From: Opisthorchis felineus
Lineage: Eukaryota > Platyhelminthes > Trematoda > Opisthorchiida > Opisthorchiidae
Direction of reading: 5' to 3'
DNA length: 64,000 nucleotides
Assembly: GCA_004794785.1 (NCBI GenBank)
Contig: SJOL01005766.1
Coordinates: 7,326-71,325 of the forward strand
Shown here: piece after piece, positions 11,386 to 21,040 of the stretch
Position numbering within the stretch: the stretch's first letter is position 1
How the letters are laid out: each line of letters opens with the position of its first letter
The notes under the pieces: generated by a model
Databases searched by the model: none
Told to the model about the DNA's origin: nothing
The model's input: the letters and a program-made list of their open reading frames with translations, nothing else
Position numbers and translations under genes: made by a program

Positions 11386-12655
11386 AGATGTACACAAAAT
11401 CTTTCGTTGGTTCCCAAATGTTGAGGAATAAGGTATTTGCAGTGGCGTTCGTAGGTATGCCGCTTGATGGGTTTATCTCGCTACTGATTTTCATGGAGAA
11501 TTCATGCGAGCGGTTCTCGGCTACGCGTTCCTGTCGACCTTATCTCATTTGGGCAACTAGCCTGATACAGATGCCTGGCCAATGGTTTTCTACACTGGGA
11601 CGATTAAGTTAGTGTTTGTTCATGGAAGGCGGTTGCAAGAAAGATGTCTTCTAATATGCAAAACTATCTGACAAATCAGTTACAAATCCCTCTTTCTAGC
11701 CTACATTATCTCCAGCATGCATTACAGGAGGCGCTGAATGTGGAGATCTTTCTTGCGAAATGTTACTGTGTGAGACTCTCTGGCTGCTGACCACCTCACT
11801 ACTATGCCAACATTATGGGCACCTACGGAACAAGTTGATACGATGGTGGCTAGAAGTGGGTGGGTCCGCTCACTGATGAAATAAACAATGCACTCGGGGT
11901 CGAAAACCTGTCGACCTACTTCTCCAGGTCTACGGGCACTTATCACCAGGATCCACGGATCCACCGCTTCAAGAGATGAGGCACGTTGTCGTTGTGTTAC
12001 CTACTTAAGCGTCGACAGGTCGGATGGTGGAGCTGGGGCGATACTGACCCATCTGGGAAGGAATTTCATTAGTGATATTTTGCCAGCAAAATTATTGTTT
12101 TGGTAAAGTCTGTCCATGTTGAAAATGGGTGAAGCAGTGTACTGCTCAGAGACTTTGAACCCGTGACCTTTCAACCAAAGTGTGAACGTTTAGCGTTTCG
12201 GTCGTGACCGCCTGATGAGCAATGTATCTGGGTTTCACTTGGCTCGCCTAGCAGATTGGCAAAAAGGTCACCCGCATAATCCATATTACAATTTCTAGGC
12301 GGGCCTAGATATCCACTAATTTTCACGTAATGGCCTCACAGCCAACCCTCCACCAGTCTGACTATCTTCATCACAAAATCACTTTAGTTGGATTATGAAT
12401 ATCTATTTATAAGTCATAAGTCTGGCATCTTTCACCTTCTTGTTATCTACTTTTCTTTGAATGAATATAATCCAAAGGCGGGTCATTATCATGCACGAGA
12501 AACCCAAGCTAATCGTTTTATCAAAACGAACCCTCCCAAATACAACTCCACGGAAAGTTGGTGACCAATAAATTTCTCCAGTTGCATATTTTGTGAAAGG
12601 GAGCCTTGTCAAACCTTGGAAAGTGAAAAGTGTTACACGTTGGTCAGTCAACCAA
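11386..12655 (+). repeat. Unclassified dispersed repeat R2, copy 2 (interrupted by a SINE-like insert)
   Basis: Homologous to 2466-3495. Block one is 11386-11767, block two about 12398-12655. The central gap is about 300 bases longer than in copy 1, and a minus-strand tRNA-headed element (12235 down to about 11770) occupies it. Both copies follow a zinc-finger remnant, so R2 may be part of an old segmental duplication or may have inserted twice next to family members. Confidence 0.7.
11770..12235 (-). repeat. tRNA-derived SINE-like element
   Basis: On the minus strand a tRNA-like head has an A-box-like GGTCACGACCGAAACGC near 12210-12194 and a good B box (GTCACGGGTTCAAAGTC, 12167-12151). The body continues toward about 11770. 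The spacing of A to B box fits RNA polymerase III internal promoters. It sits in the gap of R2 copy 2. No second copy of the body was found in the window. Confidence 0.5.
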
Positions 12656-12964
12656 TGAGAGTTCATACTCAATTTTTTAATGGCTTAGTAGCGAATCTAC
12701 CTTATAATTTGTATGCAGGAGTTGCAAAATTCCGACTGGCAATGGAAGTTGTCTGTCATAAGCCATGGAGTGGCCGATTCCTCAACCAGCTTCAACAATC
12801 TCGAGTTGCTTCGATTTTCACATGGCTATTCAGTATACTGCACAGATTGCAGTAAAACAGTGTAATGACAAGCTGAGTGGCACCTTTGTCCTATTGTTTC
12901 TTATGTTTCGAGCCAAATATTTCAAGGAAGGGTGCATTTCACCCGATTTGGTGTATCGGCCACA

Positions 12965-13260
12965 AAAATATCACTGCCATCATCATCATCAGTAACATCA
13001 GAGTTTACACAGGTTCTTCTACGTCGCACAGACTCAGGGTTTACTTAAATTGAGAACAAAAAAGAGTGAATGAAGGAGGGACATAAAGCTATGCTGTTGC
13101 AGGCATTCTCAGGTGCCCATGTGTCCAAGCGCTCATTCAGACAATCTGGAAGATAACTGGCAGCACGAACGCCACTAGGAGAGCTCAGCCGCCATTTCAT
13201 GCCATGTCCTTACCCAAACGGAGGAGGATGGGAAACGGGGACCATATCCTGGCAAATGGA
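12965..13260 (-). repeat. LINE 3' end, copy D
   Basis: On the plus strand it starts with an ATCATCATCATC run at about 12975, the reverse complement of the LINE tail. It continues through a decayed 3' UTR (GAATGAAGGAGGGAC ...) into the region for the RT C-terminus (CAATCTGGAAGATAACTGGC corresponds to CTATCCAGATTG in copy A). Divergence from copies A and F is high, so it is an old insertion. Confidence 0.7.
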
Positions 13261-13439
13261 CCGCACCGACAAATGCCGCACTCTCCTTTGGCTGTTGTGT
13301 GGCTTTCTGTCAAGTCATGCATTGTTCACCCCGCGGTTTCCGCGAGAATAACAACTAGAAAGAAAACGAGGTCCTGTAAACTTCAGTCAAAGGCAACTTG
13401 CTTTTTCTATAGAGGAAAATGTTGGTAGCTCAGGCAGCG

Positions 13440-13800
13440 TAGATGGTCGTTGGCCTGTTCACTGAGCTGGGCAATTTGCTTCCGAACGTTTCATCACCAA
13501 TCGAGGTGTCATTATCAGTGCGTTGTTAGGGAGCGTAGTGGTACGTAGCGATAAATTGGTGGTTGTGCCTTCTTTTCTTTGGAAATTAAGCCCCGAATTC
13601 CAAAGCCACAGGATATTAGTGTCACACAACCAACCTGTCCATCCTTCATCGAATTCGGTTTTCAGTATTTTTCCGCCCAGTGTCTGTGTGATAGAAACAT
13701 ATTTCTGGAAGCACCGGTCGTTCGCGCCCGCCATGTCTGATTTCTGTATTACTTTGGTGGTCAATAAAATTTAGGCGAACGATGACAATTTTCTGTACAA
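13440..13800 (-). repeat. Penelope-like element non-coding piece (probable)
   Basis: The reverse strand carries CACCTCGATTGGTGATGAAA followed by CGTTCGGAAGC and a segment ending in GTGAACAGGCCAACGAC. A matching segment of about 90 bases lies in opposite orientation at 43130-43235. The CACC...GGTG hairpin corresponds in position and sequence to the GTCACC...GGTGAC hairpin inside the PLE inverted repeats at 15.76 and 16.22 kb. An open frame of about 100 codons on the same strand has no recognised domain. PLE membership is inferred from the shared motif. Confidence 0.4.
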
Positions 13801-14265
13801 CTAGGTGGATGCTGCCAAAACTGAGGCATCGCACAATCCAACTAAGTTCCATTGACAACGATATGATGAGTGGTATGTATTCAAGCTTCAATTTAAGCGG
13901 CGTCCTTAATAACCCAGATTGAGAACAACAACGTGACCATCCTTAAACATCTAATGCTTCTATTGTGCACCAAAGTACGGTCTGTTGCTTGTCAATGAAT
14001 CCCCTCTTTACGTGGTTCTTTCATCATTGTCTGAACAGCTGTTCACTTTGCTGGCCGTTTTGTCTGAAAACTTGTAAGATAAAACTTGCAAACATTTTGC
14101 TCCCCTCTCCTGGCTTGGTTAGTCTCGAAAGGTTCGAAGGGTGTTGACAGGAAACTCCGTAGCATACTCTCGTGAGCACTTGCATCCATTTGGAATCACC
14201 TTTCTCAAAAATGTTACTGTGCGAATATCATTATACGGGTCAGTATGTATCGTTCGAGGGCTTTC

Positions 14266-14600
14266 CTAGCGTAATTCGCGCGTGTGATCGCACGGCCAAT
14301 GAGAGTCACGAGACTGTCGTCGGAAGGGACTACCGCAACCCACACTACTGAGCCAATATTCCGCTCACCGTTGTTTGGTGTGCGGACGTTTACACTGCAC
14401 TGTGCCGGTCACCGACAGACCTGTGCACTTGTTGACGCTACGAACGTGAACAATTGAGGTTTGTTGTACACATTTGCTTACCCTTGTGTAAATAGCACCG
14501 TAGAATTTCGAACCCAATTCTTCTTTTTGATATTCGGGACTGTTGAAACCACGCGTCACTCAAAGATCCGTATCGGGAACCTCAACAGTGGGTTGCATTT
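14266..14600 (+). repeat. Unclassified dispersed repeat R3, copy 1
   Basis: Closely matches the reverse complement of 32480-32790. Near-identical stretches include CCGCAACCCACACTACTGAG, CCGCTCACCGTTGTTTGGTG and TTTGCTTACCCTTGTGTAAA. I recognise no coding domain. The short peptide FAYPCVNSTVEFRTQF is conserved in the other copy (FAYPCVNSTAEFRTRF), which reflects DNA similarity and does not by itself show a gene. Confidence 0.75.
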
Positions 14601-15597
14601 TACCCGTGAGCAAGTTGCGATCATACTTGATAAGGCATCTTAAACAGCCAAGTCACTGGACATGACATTTGAGCCAATAAGTGCGGCTGCTGATTGCTAT
14701 CCTGGGTAAAGAATTTGAAGTTTGAGCGTGAAAATCAGTCGAACTAATTCTGTGATGCATTTTGAGGAATTCCAGTCAAGAAGGAACACGGAATATTTGG
14801 CTCTTTAAGCTCTGGCGCCCGTCTTCCAGTGTTTGTTTTGACTTTTTTTTTTCGGTTATGCTATCAATGCGAATAAATTCGTCGGAATACGGTGCCATTC
14901 GTACCTAGCTAAGCGTTGATAAGACCTTGTTACTCCCCAGTTACTTGCTTGCCAGAACTCACTTGCTTGATGAACCCAAGGACAACCACCAATCTGGGAA
15001 ATCTACTGAATATCATAGTAACTGAACGAAAATCTTGTGGATGCATGCTGGTAAAATCGTTTATTCCACATCACCACATAGACTGTCTCAAACCTCTAGA
15101 TTTAGTGAACCGACTGGGTTAAAAATGACAAGGCTGAACGAGGACTTGGAGCCCAAGAGGTTACCGAACTATTTTAAGACAACAACAGTGTGGTCTGGTT
15201 TTGGGAAGCTTAGCTGAAGTACTGATCATATCGTTATTAGGGAATCAGTTTGGGGGAGGAAACTGATGGAACACGTGACCACTTGGCTAACGTCTTCAAG
15301 GTTAGGTGAAGCACGACTGGAACATTTACTGAAATCTGACTGGAAGTCCCCCGAAATAATAAAATAATAGCATATTTTCTAATTAGTAACTACAAATCCT
15401 AGAATACATGGTCTATGTACTCACCGTCGGTTGCAATATTCCACGGGTTTCGAACATATACCTGGTGGTTTATTTTAGGTTCTTGAATGGATAAATGCAT
15501 TCTCTAACCTTCTCAGGCTGGGCAACATGCTGTCCCATGCCCCAACCGAATGCTCCAAAGCAGGTAATGTGATTTCCTGGCATACCGCTTAGCTGAA

Positions 15598-15822
15598 CAC
15601 AGATGGGTTGACGAACATGTTTTCGGCAAGGTCTTTTCAAGTCATACAGTTGCAAAGGTCAAGAGAGCAGTATTTAACATATTTGAATGAGTATGGTGTA
15701 CATGAATAGGAAATCGAGTGAGAGACGACATTGGCTACCTATCAAAGAACGACTAGTTCAGGTCACCAATAGGGTGACTTGAGTTTGTCAGTGCGGGTAG
15801 TGCTGTGGTTGTGTTCACATGT
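15598..15822 (+). repeat. Left arm of long inverted repeat around PLE endonuclease
   Basis: About 225 bases that are nearly perfectly inverted relative to 16179-16404, with only scattered mismatches and a one-base gap near the inner end. The outer end begins ACACAGATGGGTTGACGAAC. The arm is the reverse complement of the final endonuclease codons plus 3' flank, so it is an inverted partial copy of the element's own 3' end. Confidence 0.9.
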
Positions 15823-16247
15823 ACTCATTCTCTTGCTGCTGTGCAGCGGAATACATCGGACGCACAACGAGGCAACTCAGCCAAAGAATAAAGGTACACA
15901 TTCCACCCTTGCTAGCTTCTGGAACTCGGAGGACAATAACCAGCTCAGTAGTACAACACCTAGCAGACATGGCACACAACGTGATACCCAGCCAAAGCTT
16001 CCGAATCGTTTACAAGGCCCCAGCTAATCAACCCAGATCAGTACAGCAACGCACAATCGCAATGGCTGAAGCTATCGCCATACGACATCGCGACCCGATC
16101 CTTTGTCGGCAAAAACGCTTTGTCCGTGAGTTGTACTTGTCATGGACAAACTCATCTCCCCCCACACTTACACCCTGTGCTGAACACACAACCACAGCAC
16201 TACCCGCACTGACAAACTCATGTCACCCTATTGGTGACCTGAACTAG
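15819..16247 (+). pseudogene. PLE GIY-YIG endonuclease domain (5'-truncated)
   Basis: The open frame gives 142 residues. Near the start is the GIY-YIG core EYIGRTTRQLSQRIKVHIP (residues about 11-29), preceded by a cysteine cluster (SCCC) that fits the zinc-linked PLE endonuclease. Further on are the conserved glutamate region (AMAEAIAIRHRDPILCRQK, with a likely catalytic E) and the terminal ELYLSW. The endonuclease nicks target DNA for target-primed reverse transcription. The frame enters directly from the inverted left arm with no upstream RT, so it is a fragment. Its last about 20 codons and stop overlap the right arm. Confidence 0.85.
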
Positions 16248-16404
16248 TCGTTCTTTGATAGGTAGTCAATGTCGTCTCTCACTCGATTTCCTATTCATGT
16301 ACACCATACTCATTCAAATATGTTAAATACTCCTCTCTTAACCTTTGCAACTGTATGACTTGAAAAGACTTTGCCGAAAACATGTTCGTCAACCCATCTG
16401 TGTT
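16179..16404 (+). repeat. Right arm of long inverted repeat around PLE endonuclease
   Basis: Mirror of 15598-15822. It includes the endonuclease 3' end and the hairpin GTCACCCTATTGGTGAC (16222-16238), and ends near TCAACCCATCTGTGTTC. Confidence 0.9.
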
Positions 16405-17501
16405 CTTGTTATAAATGTGAATTTTCGGAATATCACGTATTCGCTTAGTTGAACGTTTTTTTGTGATGCCATATCATACAAAGCCGCCATACATTATGAG
16501 CTGAAGTGCACGCGTCTGCACTGCAGCGCTCAGAAACCAAATTATTATGCAGGAATTTGCAAGCGCTAAGCCCAGGTAACCAAACAAATTGAGCTACAGA
16601 GCGTTTTTGATTTGAACCGACAGAATTTGGTTGCTTTGATTAGACATCTGTCATTGTCATGGCTTCCTTTCCAAGGTCCTACAGTTCTAGGTTATCTTTC
16701 AAGACTGACATACGTATAACCACTAGCTTGCAGGATAGGCATTGATTCCTAATCAGCATAATTCAGCAGACGTTGGATCGCCTGCACAGAAGATGAAGTG
16801 CAGCATGCTGAACATGGAAATGCAATTGCCCGCGTTTCGCTAATTGTGATATGACCTTGGAAAGTAAAGTGCACTTAGGTGGCAAGACTCCAAGTCATCC
16901 GTTGACCTGCTTTGGGTAATATGACTGGCTTATTGTGACTTGTTTCGTGGCCAACATTATGAAATACATTTCGTCAAGTCTTAAACATGTACGAGCACGG
17001 GAATTCTCAGTTTTAGGGTTCGTTATGCATGCACACAACCAGAACTGCAGACGAACTAGGCTTTACAATCACTGGGCTAGTGTAGGTCCACATATCCACT
17101 GTAGCCGGACACTCAGTAATATCTGATGTGTAATATCCGTCTAATGTGCTAACGTAGATGGACGGACTCACCAAGACTGATTCCCGATTCGTTGGGAAAA
17201 ACTTAATACAGTGATCACGACTGCCGTTTTAACAAAATGTCATTACTTATCTCACAGGACGTGTTGACGGAAATAATTGCCATTGTGATGATACTTCTTA
17301 CTGTTGACACAAAAACGTATCGTTTTTCTCACTTGGTGGAAAGCAATCACACAGGCACAATCGAAACACGTGATTAATGAAATTCTCAGTTTCGGGAGCG
17401 TATTGCGAATGCAGTGAGAGGATAGTTTGCATCCAGTTCACCAATGTATTCGGCTGTTGTTGTGCGCAACCTCCGAGGGCGATTTCATATACATTTGCGA
17501 G
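16405..17501. other. Intergenic between PLE and kinesin gene; no gene seen
   Basis: No open frame above about 70 codons. This is the 3' flank of the minus-strand kinesin gene. I saw no AATAAA on that strand in the first 200 bases. Confidence 0.4.
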
Positions 17502-20411
17502 TTATCCCAGAGAACAGGTTCTTTGTAAGCCAACTATTGAATTGCTCATGTTTTGTGTAATCGTACTCGAATTTGTTCTTTTTCGCCAACCTAAAAGAGA
17601 ATTTGTTTTGTGGATATTCCCGGATAACTTGTTGACCGTGGGTATGTGACTAGGATGAACAGATTGGTTCTGACCAACTGTACCAATTCTCCATGTGCAG
17701 CCTGCCTGTCCACACTCAGTGCTGTCCGGAATATCTTGTTCACTAGTGCTTCGACATGTCCGACAGTAAGATGCTGCTCTGTCTCGATCCAAATGCATGG
17801 CCCACAAACCAAGCCGAAGGCACTGCATGGTAATGTAAGCCTGCGAAGTATCACATAGTAGATGGAGTAAAACGGAACATGCCGTGGTGCTGTTAGTTTG
17901 TGGTCTCGGTTTGTCCCATGACAATAGACATGGTTTTATGAGCCGTAATAAACGAGTGCGTTCAAAGTTATGAGGTTTCGGCTTGAGGCGCATAGCCTGT
18001 ATCAAGGCAGCCACATCCCTCCACGCTTGCATCGATATACTTGGCTTGGTTTCACAACTAGGCACAGTGTGGCTTTTCAGCTCGTTCTGTAAACCAACTG
18101 TATCAATGAGTAACAACAGTCCACCAGTGTTGAAAATGCGCTCGGCAACAGGTATGTTCGAACGCGTTTGTACTTTTACCAGAACTATTTTGTGGGCCAT
18201 ATCAACGGGTGCCGCATTCCTTCGTCCACGAGCAAGACGGCCATGGCGAATACGGCGTTGTATTAGTTCACATACTTGTATCACATCCACTAGACTGGCA
18301 ATTTCTTGGTGTTCTAACTCTAACAAGAACAAAGTTGGATCCGCGTTGTTTTCGGCTAGCAGACTTGATTGAGTGAAATTCACAGGCTGGTTGGCCAGCA
18401 GATCGAACTCAGGTTGTTCCGAATCCAGCGGTACCAACATCATCGCCAAGCTTATTTTGTATTCCCGATAGACCGACTCCTCGCAGACAGTAGCTGTGTC
18501 AATGATGGTCTTTATATTGATATCTTGTAACAGGTGTAATAAAGAAAGTCCAAGAAATCCGTATAGTGATGCAAACTCGTTGGACCGGAATAACTCCGTG
18601 AAGCTAGCATTCGTCGTAGAGGTAAACATTTGGTGAAATCGGGATTGACGTTGTCGAAACGAGGACGCGCCTTTGATGCGAGAAGATGAATTATTTTGCC
18701 TCACGCAACTTACGGGTTCTCCAAATAGGGTCACACTCTTTCCTGAGTTTTTAGGTCCAACTGTTGTAAAACAAGCATTCAGTCCGTCCACCACGCCATC
18801 TATGGTGGTACTCACCTCATTATATAGTTCCAGTGGAGAACAACTTCCGGGTGGCATAACGTGGGACAGTTTACAAAGTACGGGAATTTCATCAAATCTC
18901 CGGATTTTCGATGTTTGCTGCTTCTCTTTCGCTGGTGGATTGAATAATATCTTGGAAGATGATAAAAACTGAATACACGACTCATAAACAGTGGGTTTTA
19001 ATGAAGCGAAAACCCGCACGCGCCCTAGTGCATTTTGTAGGTTATACATCATTTTACGTATTTGTGACTTGTCATCTTTGAAAAATTCCATTGCTTGACA
19101 CTTTTCTTGTACCTCTTTAAGCTGTTGAGCTGTGATATTGGATTCTAGTAAAGCTTCTTGACACTGTCTTTCACAGTGAGATTTGATACTTTGTAGCCTT
19201 TCGAAATCTTGCATAATTTCACGTTTCTCCGTCTCCTTGGCCTCAAGTACCATCCTCCTTCGGGCCAGTTCTGCCGTCAGTTGCCGTGATTCTGCCTTCA
19301 GATATTTGTGCTTCATAGATTCAGCAATAAAACGACCGTTGGTTGCTTCGAGCTTCAAACCATTGGATCTTGCGGCGGCCAACTTTGACTCTAATTCGTG
19401 GTTTTGTTGTGAACAATATTGCAACTCAAGCTGTATCCGCATCTGACGCTGCTTGTGTCTACTCAAGTCTGATTTCAAATTCTCAATAAATAAGTTTAAC
19501 GGCTGGATTTCTTCTCGGTTAAGGTGTTCTTTACAGCGCCTGTTTTCCAAGTTCCTAATCAATACAGGAGGAGGAGTGTGTGATAGAAGGTGATCCGCGT
19601 GATCAGCCTGATCTGCCGTTGTTACAGAGGAATTCTCATTCGTCTTCACACTGTTATCTACCTGATCACCATGTTCATTGGTCAGAAATTGGATAGGGGA
19701 TCTGCAATCGTCCTTTCTTCTTGATCGCAAGATTGATTGGAGAAAATTTGGGTGGTTAGCCCTGGAGCCCGTTTGTATTTTCATATTGTTGGGTGAGAAG
19801 CAGGCATCTGAACCCGTGTTGTCCGAAGCTCTGTCATCAACGTGGTTAGAATGTCTCTCTGCTCTAGTTTGCTTTTCTTGACCTGCATTATCATCACCTT
19901 TGCAATCAGCTTGTGCAATTTCTGATGTTGAGGGACTTAGGCGTGCGTGAGAGATAGACAGAAGTGGCCTCGTTTTCCGGTGCGAAGACAAATGACTGTT
20001 GTCAATTGTTGTAGGTTTGAATGGCTTTGAGATTCCGCGGGATGGTCTGTGTCTGCTGAAGTTGTCTTGTGAATGACTGAAATTAATGCTCGGCGTGCTG
20101 ACATACCTCCTGGAGGAGGCTTTATTTAAGTGTTGCAAAGAGTCTGAGACCCTGACTTCCAGCCTCGGAAAATCGGGTTCCTGAACAACTTTTAAGCCAG
20201 GACGTGATGGGTAATTTTGTTCTTCGTAGTTTGGATCTCGATCTGGGTTGTGTGATTCAGTGAATGATGTACACTTGTTTCGGTAAATTACAGGACGTGT
20301 TTCGTGTTTTTGATCAGAAGTTTCCGTCAGATTTACCGTTTGACATTTGTTTTGTTCTTCGCCTGTCTTCCAGTACGAATGTGTCTGACTAGTGGTGGCC
20401 TTGTTGCCCAT
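17502..20411 (-). CDS. Divergent kinesin-14-like protein with C-terminal motor domain
   Basis: Single uninterrupted frame of 969 codons, ATG at 20411-20409, TAA at 17504-17502. Order: polar, low-complexity N-terminus (1-290), coiled coil (about 300-445, KLAAARS, ELARRRMVLEAKETEKREIM), kinesin-14-type neck into strand 1 (IRKMMYNLQNALGRVRVFAS, 451-470), P-loop GPKNSGKS (552-559) after VVDGLNACF, then degenerate switch I (around 731-740, no SSRSH), switch II DTVG (770-773, in place of DLAG), and helices corresponding to alpha-4 to alpha-6 (793-875), then a short tail. Kinesin-14s are usually minus-end-directed microtubule motors in spindle and cilium biology. The Walker lysine and switch II Asp and Gly remain, but canonical GQTGSGKT and SSRSH are changed, so motility is doubtful. 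KIF25-like or KIFC-like are the closest guesses. An intronless form could indicate a retrogene, though the length of the open frame argues for selection. Confidence 0.9.
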   Translation of the reverse strand: MGNKATTSQTHSYWKTGEEQNKCQTVNLTETSDQKHETRPVIYRNKCTSFTESHNPDRDPNYEEQNYPSRPGLKVVQEPDFPRLEVRVSDSLQHLNKASSRRYVSTPSINFSHSQDNFSRHRPSRGISKPFKPTTIDNSHLSSHRKTRPLLSISHARLSPSTSEIAQADCKGDDNAGQEKQTRAERHSNHVDDRASDNTGSDACFSPNNMKIQTGSRANHPNFLQSILRSRRKDDCRSPIQFLTNEHGDQVDNSVKTNENSSVTTADQADHADHLLSHTPPPVLIRNLENRRCKEHLNREEIQPLNLFIENLKSDLSRHKQRQMRIQLELQYCSQQNHELESKLAAARSNGLKLEATNGRFIAESMKHKYLKAESRQLTAELARRRMVLEAKETEKREIMQDFERLQSIKSHCERQCQEALLESNITAQQLKEVQEKCQAMEFFKDDKSQIRKMMYNLQNALGRVRVFASLKPTVYESCIQFLSSSKILFNPPAKEKQQTSKIRRFDEIPVLCKLSHVMPPGSCSPLELYNEVSTTIDGVVDGLNACFTTVGPKNSGKSVTLFGEPVSCVRQNNSSSRIKGASSFRQRQSRFHQMFTSTTNASFTELFRSNEFASLYGFLGLSLLHLLQDINIKTIIDTATVCEESVYREYKISLAMMLVPLDSEQPEFDLLANQPVNFTQSSLLAENNADPTLFLLELEHQEIASLVDVIQVCELIQRRIRHGRLARGRRNAAPVDMAHKIVLVKVQTRSNIPVAERIFNTGGLLLLIDTVGLQNELKSHTVPSCETKPSISMQAWRDVAALIQAMRLKPKPHNFERTRLLRLIKPCLLSWDKPRPQTNSTTACSVLLHLLCDTSQAYITMQCLRLGLWAMHLDRDRAASYCRTCRSTSEQDIPDSTECGQAGCTWRIGTVGQNQSVHPSHIPTVNKLSGNIHKTNSLLGWRKRTNSSTITQNMSNSIVGLQRTCSLG

Positions 20412-20434
20412 TTGTCGGGAGGTGGTGCTCTTTT

Positions 20435-20452
20435 CTACTCTGTCAATGCCAT
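20435..20452 (-). promoter_or_regulatory. Short upstream ORF before the kinesin start
   Basis: On the minus strand an ATG at 20452 opens five codons (MALTE) and stops at 20435, 23 bases before the kinesin ATG and out of frame with it. If the transcript starts upstream of this point, the uORF could lower translation. Confidence 0.3.
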
Positions 20453-20491
20453 GACAGTATGTGATGGATGGCTACAGTCAGCTGCTCGTTG

Positions 20492-20553
20492 CAATATATA
20501 TTGATTTTCTTTTAAACGCATGTCTCATGCGTTTTCGGTCACGTGCCACGTCA
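20492..20553 (-). promoter_or_regulatory. Candidate promoter of the kinesin gene
   Basis: Going upstream from the start codon: a palindromic AT element CAATATATATTG (20492-20503), an interrupted palindrome with 9-base arms AAACGCATG/CATGCGTTT (20514-20534), an E-box CACGTG (20540-20545) and, on the minus strand, TGACGTG (20553-20547). The last two resemble bHLH and bZIP sites. The function is inferred; no transcript start is known. Confidence 0.3.
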
Positions 20554-20984
20554 TATGACTCGCTCTAGTGCCGTTGTTTGGTCGACTACTGTCCTTTACC
20601 GATTTCAAAATTAGGAGAAGAGAGCCAAATTAGGTTGCCGAAGAACTCTTGTGGCGTGTATTTGAACTCCCAAATATTTGTTATCTTTGCAGTGTTATAT
20701 CGTAAGCAAGACCGTTAAACGGTGAACTCCAGTTCTCCATGAGGAGTCAAGACAATTGCAGTAGGTGGGAAGTGGTTTCACAACTGGCCACACAACCCTG
20801 ACTGGTATGAGTAGCACAGTCCTTTTGAATTCCCTGCTTCACGATGCGAAATCTTAAGCGACGAATACAGTAATATTAATAATCGTCTACTTCCGGTGCA
20901 CAGCTGTCACAAACACCAAAAAGAACCATAAAGGCTGAAGTGCTGTCAGGTTACACATTGCCAAATCAACCAGTCGAGAAACCG

Positions 20985-21040
20985 TTGTTGAGTTCTAATC
21001 ATGGGACTCAGGATCAGTAGCACTGCGCCTTAACCACCAT
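20985..21040 (-). repeat. tRNA-like (SINE or tRNA pseudogene) fragment
   Basis: Minus strand carries GGTGGTTAAGGCGCAGTG (A-box region of a Ser/Leu-type tRNA, 21038-21021) and, about 25 bases on, GATTAGAACTCAAC (20999-20987), a degraded B box. No full cloverleaf can be drawn. Confidence 0.35.

Larger units (their letters stand above)
15598..16404 (+). mobile_element. Penelope-like retroelement fragment bounded by inverted terminal repeats
   Basis: An element of about 807 bases: left inverted arm, a GIY-YIG endonuclease segment, and right arm. No reverse transcriptase domain is present, so the copy is strongly 5'-truncated. PLEs are known to carry pseudo-LTRs in direct or inverted orientation and to leave truncated copies joined in opposite orientation, which fits this structure. 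No clear target-site duplication is seen at the outer ends (left flank CTTAGCTG, right flank TTGTTATA). High arm identity compared with the decayed LINEs nearby suggests a younger insertion. Confidence 0.8.

Noticed and set aside
14461..14643. FAYPCVNST peptide conserved with the minus strand at 32.6 kb, considered a conserved small protein
   Set aside because: The conservation comes from the R3 DNA repeat; similarity extends well beyond the frame, and no start or splice signals fit.
19795..19820. B-box-like GCATCTGAACCCG (reverse) inside the kinesin gene
   Set aside because: It lies within the intact coding frame and has no A box at the proper distance.
17646..19881. Several plus-strand open frames of 60-130 codons across the kinesin gene
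   Set aside because: They are antisense shadows of the 969-codon minus-strand frame, with no domain of their own.
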